Assembly: GCA_007922195.1 (NCBI GenBank) | Contig: ML681991.1 | Span: forward strand, 43,044,905 to 43,108,904 | From: Podocnemis expansa | Taxonomy: Eukaryota > Chordata > Testudines > Podocnemididae | Length of the DNA: 64,000 nucleotides | Direction of reading: 5' to 3' | Part shown: positions 56,257-64,000 of the stretch, in pieces | Position numbering within the stretch: position 1 is the first letter of the stretch | Layout: each line of letters starts with the position of its first letter | The notes under the pieces: generated by a model | The model's database searches: none | Told to the model about the DNA's origin: nothing | The model's input: only the letters and a program-made list of their open reading frames with translations | Position numbers and translations under genes: made by a program

Positions 56257-59200
56257 ACAGCCCCTGTTTGTGTCCACTGGCATGAGCCTCCTTTGGTACA
56301 GACTGAGATGAAATACAACTCGCTGCCAGCACGCACAACCCCTCCTCCAAGACCAACACCATCTCACCACTGCCTTGGAGAAGCTCTCGGCCTAATCAGC
56401 CATTCAGAGTAATCACTGCCATTTGTCCGTCCCCCAGAATAGTCCTGATTATCTCTCACCCTGATAATTCCCCAGTAATCTGTCCATTAGCAGCAGCATA
56501 GGCCAACAGAGAAGGAATTTCTCTGGCTATAAAACCAGAACCTTCATTGACATTAATGCTGCTTCCCTCTTCCTTGAAAAGTTACAGGCTGGAACAGGGC
56601 CTGACTGGGCAATTCTGCAAGCCACACTTAGAGGTGCTTCCCCTCCAAGTGGGTGACCCTGGGCATTGTTTGCATGTGGCTTTATGGGCTGCAAGGAGTC
56701 TTTTATTGCTGAGTTTTAGACGCCTGGGGGAAGGGAATCCTTTGCACCTCTGCCCAGGGCTAGCTCCAAGGAGTTGTTTGCCTTGGCAGGCAGGTCAGTG
56801 GAGCAAAGGGAGCTGCCTGCTGAGAGGAATCTTGACCTAGCAAGGGGACAAAATGGGCTCAGGAAGAGGCAGAGGCTGAATCAAAGAGGAAACCAGTCCC
56901 CAGAAGGGTGGGGCCGACGTGGCTCTGGACTGGGCTGATGGCACACTCAGATGCAGCAGTGCTTCACCCCTAAGGTGCAGGAGGGGTTCACTTCGCAGGG
57001 TGGGGAGGGTGATGAGTGCAGTGCAGGCAGGGCTCTGCTTCTGGGCAGTAAGGCCCTCACACACATTGTATCAGCCCCACACACCCAACTCTGACTTGCT
57101 GGTGGGACCGGGACTGTGGGACTCCAGTCTTGAGGGAGCTATATTGCCTCTCCTTAGCCAGCGCATGGTCACAGCCACACAAGGCCCCAGGGGATGTGGG
57201 GAGGTAAAGTCATGTCCCCCTCCCATCCAGCATTCCCATGCCCCTAGGGGCAGCCCCAATGCCCCTCTGCCTGGCTAGGCCAAACCACCCCAGAGATGCA
57301 GCATTGACGGACCTCTAGTGAAGGGTCTGCCCTGAGAGACACCTCACATGTCCTAGCTGAGGGGTTGACACCTAGCAGGGTACCCCTTCTCTCGGCCCCC
57401 AGGCAATGATGTCTATCTGAGTATTTCTGTGCTGGGCCTGGTGTTTGTCTGGGGCCTGTGTGTTGTGTGTAGTATGTCTGTGCTCTGCTTGGGCCCATCA
57501 GCAAGTATTGCAATGACATGGGGCAGGGGGGTCATGTGTCTCATTGTGTGTGTGGCTGTGTCAGTCTGGCTGGTGTGCAAGATGTGTTGTCTGTGTGGTG
57601 TAGGCTGTGTGATTGGCATGTGGCCGTGCATGAAGTGTGCAACTGGCATGCATCAGGTGTGCACCCAATGAGGTAGCAGCTGTGAATGCTCTGGTAGTGT
57701 GGATTTCCTTCCCCTGCTCTGCCACTGGGAGACCATTTCCCAAGGCTCCAGGCAGGGGTGGGTGGTGTTTCCCACGACCCTGACAGCCCAGGTACATCCA
57801 CACTTGTGTGACTCTCACCACCTGCAGCTGCCATTGTCACTCTGCACCCGGCCCTACTCACAGGGGCTTCCAGGCAGTGGCAGCAGGATCTGTCAAACTG
57901 GGCTTGTCCAGGATGTCTCCATGATCCGGATTTAACAGAACTAGATTTTATAGCTGCTGCTGTCTGCTCTTCTCCAAACCCCTGCCCAGCCCCCAAAATG
58001 GAGTGAGGGGCAGAACTGGGAGCAAAATGAGCCCCCTGGGTGTGTGGGGGTCACACCTGGTCTGACCTGTTTGTGTCTGGCCCCCATGTGACCCATCTCA
58101 CCTCCTCTTGCCTCCAGCTCTCTCTGTGGGTGGCTGTCTGATCTCAGCTTACTTACAGGGCTCAGGGAAGTGCGCAGCTGGCCCCTGGCAGCTTGAGGGG
58201 CTTGATCAGATTCAAACATGGCTCCTGGCCATGGCTTTTTCCAGGACAAAACCCACAGGGGCTGTGCCAAGGACCAGAGGGGCTGCTGTTCCTTGCTGGA
58301 GCACATCCCAATGCCAAGGATCCAGCCATTACTGGAGCTTCTCAACAGCTAATTACTGTGATCTCAGGAGCCTGCGTCACCAGCAAGTTTACAAACAGCC
58401 CCAAGTAATCTCTCCTTGGCCTTAATTGCCTCAGCTGCCTGTGAGCACAGAGATGACTCCAGGCAAACCTCACAGGTTCTTCCTGCTCCTTCTCCAAGGG
58501 CCTAGGTGCCGTGCTGTCCCAGGGTAAACACCCTATGCCCAGCGAACACCCTGGGGGCTGAGAGCTTGGCGCCTCCCAGGGTTAGGCCCATGGCTCCTGG
58601 GCCATTTTCAGCCCCCTGCACACACTTGCTGTCCCTGCCCCTGGCTGGCTGGGTTGGGAGAGAAATCCCACCTGAGACTCAGAGAGGTTCCAGATGGGGA
58701 AGCCTTCTAGGCCACTGGGTGAGGATGGGATCCAGCCACAATAGCAAGGCCTAGCCACAGGGCCCCTCCAGGAGTTGCCCGAAACTCAGCTGTGGGGTTA
58801 GGCTCAGCCCCTTCTGGGGGTGTGTCAGGTAGTATTCTAGGAGTCACACCCGCCCTGCCAGTGAAACAAAATGCTTAATGCAACCTGAAATTCATGTTTT
58901 TTCTAGAGCTGCCAACGAACCTAGAAACCAGTTCTTGGTCCAGCTCTCAGGCTGTTCTGGCACCTGCTGGGTCCCATCTTTGGGGAACATGCCTGGCCCA
59001 TGGCTGCACAGTGGATGTTGGGTACAGAGTAGGCACCAGAGATGGAGGTCTGCTCTTGTGCAGAAGCTAGATGTGATTAGGCAGCAGGCAACTGGAGATG
59101 GCTCAGAATAGCTTGGCGGTAATGCTAATTAATCCAGATACTGGCTCGTTGAGCAGAACAGAACATCCCCCAGGACTGGAAAGTCTCAGAGGCCAGCATG

Positions 59201-59321
59201 TACATGCCTGTGTGATGAGATGGGCTGTGGGGGGGGTGGCATGTCAGGAGAAACTGACTGCAACCTACTGCCCCAAATTGTGAGTCCTCAGTGGTCAGTC
59301 AACATAGGATGCACTAATCCT

Positions 59322-59362
59322 CAAAGAAACAGGAGTCCTGTGACACTTAAAGATCTTCAAAG
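59322..59362 (-). mobile_element. Penelope-like tail fragment, antisense
   Basis: CAAAGAAACAGGAGTCCTGTG then ACACTTAAAGATCTTCAAAG matches the antisense PLE tail. It is about 40 bp and without a TSD that I can define. Confidence 0.6.
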
Positions 59363-59411
59363 TGGCGGTAGAATCTGGGAAATTGTGATCTATCTGCCTC
59401 TATGCCTTCAT

Positions 59412-59437
59412 CATCTATCTATCTATCTATCTATCTA
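59412..59437. repeat. (CTAT)n microsatellite
   Basis: About six CTAT units, perfect. Confidence 0.95.
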
Positions 59438-59439
59438 CC

Positions 59440-61668
59440 AGAGCCTCCTGGAAGAATGTGCTGTTCTAGTGGGATTATTTTTTCCTCTCACTCCCCAGGC
59501 TTGCACAGACCTTGGGAGTGGGGTAAAGCAAGGTAGAGTCACTTCTTTCGGCTGCCTGAGACAGGGCTTTTGCCCCTCCCCATGATACCCACTGGCCTGG
59601 GGGAGAAAATAGACCACCCACTCCATGGAGGGTTCACTGATTGTGCTGTCTTGAGACACAGTTTGCTTGTGGCACCACGTCACACTGCAATACAGCGCAT
59701 ATAATGGAGCAGCCTCTCACACCCTCCCCATCCTGCTCCCAATGCACCAAGGACCATGCAAAGGGCACATGGACAAATATAGTGGATGTGCAAAGAGATG
59801 GCTTGGGACAGGCCTGCAGCTCTCAGGGCTGGCTGAGACTACCTGACTGGTCCATCTCTTGGTCAGGGCCGGCAGGGTGTATATGGCTGCAGCAACAAAA
59901 CACTGACAAGAGACGCACTAAACCCCTGGCTGGGCAGGACCCCTCCTTTGTGCCATCAGATCCTCTGGTGACTGCTGTCTTGGCAGAGAGGAGGAGACAT
60001 ATGAACACCTTAGGACTGCCAGAGAAGTGCTTAAAGGAACACAGAGCCAAATACGCCTGTGGTGCTCAGCTAGCCAAGACCCAGTAGAGGCAGGGCAGGG
60101 TGGGGTGTACCTGGGTTGGTGACCTACTTCCACCCGGCTCTGAGTGGCTGCAAGAGGAGCAGGTCCTTGTTAACCCTGCAGGGACAATCACTGCTGGACA
60201 AGTTTCCACAGCTGGACCTCCCAATGCCTCAGCCCCTTGCCAGACTGCTGCGCCAACCTTTCATGCTCATGCAGACAGAGCTAGGACTCCTGACCTCTGC
60301 TCCCAGGTCTGCTGCCAGCCCAGGCCACTTTGTCTCAGCTTACCCCTCTGCGAAATGGGGCTAACGAATGCTGCCTGCCCCTTGGGTGGGGAATATGAAG
60401 GTCAGTGAAAGTCTTTTAAAATCCTTGGGTCAGCTAGTCTAACCCTATCTACTGACCACACTAACTCTGTGCTCATCGCCATGGTATTTTTGTGGGTGCC
60501 AGAGTTAAAAGCAGCAAGTGCTATATAAGTCTAAAGGATTAACTGGAGCACTGATGTTCCCGACCTAGCAGCAGGACTGCTTTGTGCCAAGAATGCATTC
60601 CCACTGCCGCCTCCCCTGGGATCAGGCTTTAAAATAAAATCACGGCAGGGAATCGAGTGACTACACCTTTAGTGGAAATGCTTAGCTCAGACTCTGCCCT
60701 GCCAGGGGAGGCTCAGCCCCTCTCTGCTCCCAGTTTATTCCAGCAATCCTTGTTCTGCCCAGGCAGCACACTCCATGGAAAGCCTGGGGCTCCTGTAAAG
60801 TGGGACTCCTCCATCTCTTGTCTGCAGCACTGGTGTGCTATTGGCTGGCCCTTTTCTCCACCTACAGGCATGGCTTGCCCCATTGTCCGGTACAGTCGCT
60901 GTGGTCTGGGCCTTGCTCTCAGCCTTCTCTGGCCTCTTCCATCCATGGGTCCCGAGAGATTTGCTAGTATTAATCAGTGAAGTCTCACAGGTTCAGGGAG
61001 GAAGCCATTATGTAGAGAGGGAAACTGAGGTGGGGGATGCCTGTGAGGACTGGCACTCTTATACCACCGTGATGAGTGAGGCATAGGAGGTCAGACAGTG
61101 TGAGTTCCTCCGCTGGCTCCTCTGGGCCTCACCCTCAAATGCCACTCGGCAGCTGGCTCAGGTCATGTTTAACATGACTCCATTCCCATCCTTGCCACAA
61201 TGCTGAGGACACACTGGCTAGCTCTGGATTTGCCCCACTCAGATCTAACTCCACACAGCCCATCTGCCAGGTGAGGGGGAAACAAATGGCTTCTTTGTTT
61301 CCAAGTCTCCTCCAGCAGATGACTCTGGCCAGCTTCATGTAAGCTTGAAAGCAAGAAAGTCCATCAGCTCCATGTCTTCAAGGTCCCTTCTCTTGTCTCA
61401 CAGCCTCCTTGTGAGAACCCAGGGTGAGCAGTGGAGGACTCCTCATTGTCTGTGTTGTTGTGTTTGCAGTTAATAAGCATATGGCGCAGGGCTGCAGTGG
61501 GTGGACAAATATGGCACATTGTGTCCAGCTGCCGCTGCCAACTCTAGAGCTGCCTGGAAACAATCCCTCGAATCTCAGAAGCAAAATGCCTCCCCCTCGC
61601 CAGGGAGTGGCCTCCAAGAGCATGGTGGCAAACGCACCTTGTGAGTGCATGTTTGTTTGTGTCTAGAG
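59440..61668. other. No gene seen outside the MIR copy
   Basis: Unique sequence with incidental frames (59641-60087 +, 60657-60980 +). A small antisense MIR piece may lie at 61010-61070 (GAGAGGGAAACTGAGG). Confidence 0.5.
60276..60416 (+). repeat. MIR-type SINE
   Basis: CTAGGACTCCTGACCTCTGC, then CTCAGCTTACCCCTCTGCGA, AATGGGGCTAACGAATGCTG, GAAGGTCAGTGAAAGTC: MIR head-to-core order, tail decayed. Confidence 0.65.
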
Positions 61669-61720
61669 GGGTAGCCATGTTAGTCTGTGTATAGCAAGAG
61701 TCCTGTGGCACTGTATAGAC
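61669..61720 (-). mobile_element. Penelope-like 3' tip, antisense
   Basis: GGGGTAGCCATGTTAGTCTG, TGTATAGCAAGAGTCCTGTG, GCACTGTATAGAC follows the antisense PLE end, in the same order as at 45282. It is cut at its right by a hAT-type insertion. Confidence 0.75.
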
Positions 61721-61907
61721 CAAGCATGGCCAAACTGCGGCTTGGGAGCCACATGTGGCTCTTGAATGAAAAAGTGTGGCTCGCAGAAGAACGTCAGCAA
61801 ATCAATTTAGTCGGTAAAAGTATATGGCTATAAGCCTCAGTGCGGCTCTTGAAGGTTTAATAATCAACTTATGTGGCTCTTGAGTTTCATAAGTTTGGCC
61901 ACCCCTG
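61721..61907. mobile_element. hAT-type element (family B) with TSD
   Basis: 187 bp: CAAGCATGGCCAAACTGC to AGTTTGGCCACCCCTG. TSD GTATAGAC (61713-61720) / GTCTAGAG (61908-61915), 6/8, and the right copy fits the known hAT target preference for TCTAGA. Same length as the copy at 19704-19890. Confidence 0.87.
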
Positions 61908-61915
61908 GTCTAGAG

Positions 61916-62741
61916 CAATGCACACAACTTCATTGTGGCACGACTGAAGAGCAGCTGCATCCAGTGAAAACAATAGAGAATTCTAGGAGTTAATGACCAT
62001 GTTTAATGCCTATAATTAATTCACCAAGTTCATCCTTGTCAAACAAGTCTGCAGAAAGGCGCTATGTTTGCTGGCCTCCAAATTAGCCTGGGGAGGAGTG
62101 TTAAGGGCAGAACGGAGTGGCTGGAGAAATCAAGTGGGGACACTGTAAGAGTTCAGGTTGGGTATTTATGACTGTGATCCAACCAAGTACATGTGGGGCC
62201 TTTGCTGGGACTCCCCTTATTGGGAGTCAGGGGTGGTGTAGCATCACAACAGTCGTGACTGTTCTCTAGCTGTACCCATTCATGACCATATTGGTCCCTA
62301 TGAATCATTCTTGAAGCCCACCATTTCAGATCTTCCAGGGTGTTTAGAACGCTTGGTTGTGTGCACTAGCACTGCAGATGGATTCTACTTTCGAATACAG
62401 GCCCTTTGACTTCAGCAGAAATTGAATGGGGCCATAATCTCACCCTAGCCCTAGCTAATGCACAGTAAGGCTTTGCTAGTGCTCATGCAAAGGTGATTTC
62501 TACAGTACGATAATAAAGCACACATGGGCCTTCCCATGAGTTGGCTGGGCCAGGATAGGGCCCCCTTCCCTTGTGGTAAACTGAGTCTCATTTTCACTCT
62601 GGTCTTACGGCTGGAGAGTTCCCACAGGGTAGCGATCCCACACCTTGGCTGTCCGACTTAACTCAGGCTTCACTCTCCAGGTCCAGCTTTGGCGCTGTGG
62701 GGATGAGTGGGCAGGAGTTGCAATGGTTTGGCAGAGTCTGT
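61916..62741. other. No gene seen
   Basis: AT-richer unique sequence up to about 62.5 kb. No repeat or exon assigned. Confidence 0.5.
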
Positions 62742-63134
62742 GGCTGTGTTCACACAGTACTCTTATTTTGAAACAACAGAGGTTGTTTCGAAATAAGAAA
62801 TACCCTGTTCACACGACACACGGTTGTTTGGTTGTTTCAAAACAACGGCACCTGCTGTTTCAAAACAACTTAAACCCCATGTGGGGACGAAACAATGTTG
62901 TTTCGAAATGATTATTTCGAAACAATGCCATCCGAACATGTTGTTTTGAAACAACAGTGACTTGTTTCGAAATAACTGTTGCCTGAAACTGCTATTTCGC
63001 TTTGAGGTTTTTCCCTTAATTCGAATGAATAAACTGTTAATTCGAATTAAGTTATTTCAAAATAAGGCATTATTTCGATACAAGTTGTTTCGACACAACT
63101 TGTATTGAAATAATGCCTGTGTGTGAATACAGCC
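62742..63134. mobile_element. Palindrome-rich non-autonomous DNA element
   Basis: The ends GGCTGTGTTCACACAG and CTGTGTGTGAATACAGCC are inverted, and about 34 bp per side match imperfectly. The flanks share TGT (62739-62741 and 63135-63137), within a longer CTGTG on each side. The interior is dominated by TTGTTTCGAAATAAG, TTGTTTTGAAACAA, TTATTTCGAAACAA and TTAATTCGAATTAA-type palindromes. There is no coding frame. The superfamily cannot be assigned safely: the TSD is short and not of the hAT 8-bp type. Confidence 0.75.
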
Positions 63135-63280
63135 TGTGATGTCTCAGTGACATGCTCTCATCTCTGGAGGGGCTCCCTGAACTCTTTATCCCCTACTACA
63201 TTGTGAAGCTATTCTCTTCATTGCCCAGCTGGCTGTTGTGGGCCCTGTAATGCACAGGCACTGGCCATGGGAGCACTGGG

Positions 63281-63834
63281 CAGGGCCATAACTAGGGTGG
63301 GGCAATGGGGGCAAAGCCCCAGGTGACGAATTTTAGAAGGCGCCAAACCAGGAAAACACATTCCTCTGGCCCCAGGGAGCTGTGGCCAGGCTGGGAGTTT
63401 AAAAATCTCCCACACTGCCCCTGAGCATGCTCGACCAGGTAAAAGAGATGGTGGGGCCCTGCTGGAGTGGTTGGGGGACCACTGGGCAGGCTAGGGAAGG
63501 CTTGGGGTGACTTGAGGGACCAGTGGGTGGGTGGGGAAAGGGCCCAGCCAGGGGTTGGGTGGGGAACCAGTGGTGGGGCAAGGAAGACGCTCGGCCACCC
63601 AGGGATGGGGAACTGGCCAGCAGCTAGTTAACAAGCGCCTGGCTGGGGAACCAGCGCCTGGCAGCAGAAGGCACTCAGCCCAGTCCAGATCTGGCTTCCC
63701 ACTGTAGGGGATGGATCTGGCTCCTGCCTTCTGGCGTTGGCTGGAGTGGATCAGGCCAGATCGGGCCCTGGGTTGGGGGAGAGCACTTTTTGGGGTGCTT
63801 GCCATGGATGCCAAAATCTGTAGTTATGGCACTG
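63281..63834. mobile_element. hAT-type element (family D ends), 554 bp, exact TSD
   Basis: CAGGGCCATAACTAGG at the left and TGTAGTTATGGCACTG at the right. Exact 8-bp TSD GCACTGGG (63273-63280 and 63835-63842). Only the ends resemble 33003 and 52753; most of the interior is different, GC-rich and noncoding. Confidence 0.85.
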
Positions 63835-63861
63835 GCACTGGGCCACTGTGCAAGAGGCAGC

Positions 63862-64000
63862 TTTTGGGATAGGTGAAGCTGGCACTCGCCTAGGGCCCCC
63901 ATGCAGCAAGGGGCCCCTTCGCCTACCTCAAAAGCTGCATCTGTCTCCCACCCTGCAGAATGCATAGTAGGGGGGCAGGACTGGGGCCAGCAGCGGGGGT
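63862..64000. repeat. Possible DNA-element end at the window edge
   Basis: CTCGCCTAGGGCCCCCATGC followed by AAGGGGCCCCTTCGCC resembles in layout the GCTTAGGGCC...AGGGCCCC start of the element at 49744. It runs off the window, so the call is tentative. Confidence 0.3.

Larger units (their letters stand above)
55131..59319. other. No gene seen; possible conserved patches
   Basis: Outside the small repeats listed separately I find no gene. 56380-56560 and 58330-58450 are less GC-rich and hold GATAAT, TAATTA and GTAATC-type transcription-factor motifs. 57430-57660 is GT-rich. One doubtful exon-like segment, ending in a strong splice donor, lies at about 55366-55445. Confidence 0.4.

Noticed and set aside
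57413..57671. Cys/Val-rich membrane-like frame on + strand
   Set aside because: It is translation of a GT-rich low-complexity stretch.
62742..63134. CRISPR-like repeat array
   Set aside because: Palindromic modules vary in length and spacing with no constant spacers, and the context is a vertebrate genome; inverted ends point to a DNA transposon.

Overview
The window looks like nuclear DNA from a non-avian reptile, most likely a turtle or a crocodilian; I cannot separate the two from this sequence alone. The evidence is the mix of repeats: CR1 LINE 3' ends on both strands, a tRNA-type SINE carrying a CR1 tail, many MIR-type SINE remnants, Penelope-like elements (PLEs) and numerous short hAT-type elements with 8-bp target-site duplications (TSDs). 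There is one confident gene. Nothing indicates a bacterial, viral or organellar origin.

The gene is TSC22D3 (glucocorticoid-induced leucine zipper, GILZ), short isoform, on the + strand. Its three coding exons are 21426-21547, 21648-21699 and 22126-22371 and encode 139 residues. Upstream are a CpG-rich promoter, a TATA box at 21341-21347 and a CRE-type site at 21320-21327. The 3' UTR runs to a polyadenylation signal at 23421-23426. The 21 kb to the left has no other recognisable exon. By analogy with mammals, where longer isoforms start far upstream, it is probably intron or flank of the long TSC22D3 transcripts; that is inference.

Region by region. 1-21 kb: unique GC-rich sequence with MIR fragments, a nested CR1/hAT/SINE locus (5960-6966), a second CR1 3' end (7040-7765), hAT-type elements at 3461, 19704 and 20042, and an unassigned block at about 13.9-16.3 kb. 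21-23.5 kb: TSC22D3. 23.5-45 kb: no gene found; CR1, hAT, a minisatellite, PLE tails (29420, 37533, 43321) and a CR1 coding remnant (38130-39315). 45-52 kb: a PLE inverted pair, then a large antisense CR1 (49095-51635) interrupted by two DNA elements, one of which holds a PLE copy with an open GIY-YIG endonuclease reading frame. 52-64 kb: more hAT-type elements, a (CTAT)n microsatellite containing a 10-N assembly gap, and at 62742-63134 a striking element built from TTTCGAAA/TTAATTCGAATTAA palindromes.

The most unusual structures are the PLE insertions. Four consist of two 5'-truncated tails joined head to head. One of these is a perfect 102-bp inverted repeat flanked by an exact 14-bp TSD. 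The coding copy at 49.9 kb shows directly that these tails belong to a GIY-YIG PLE. Most open reading frames elsewhere are chance frames in GC-rich, stop-poor DNA. All repeat family names are from recognition, not from a search.
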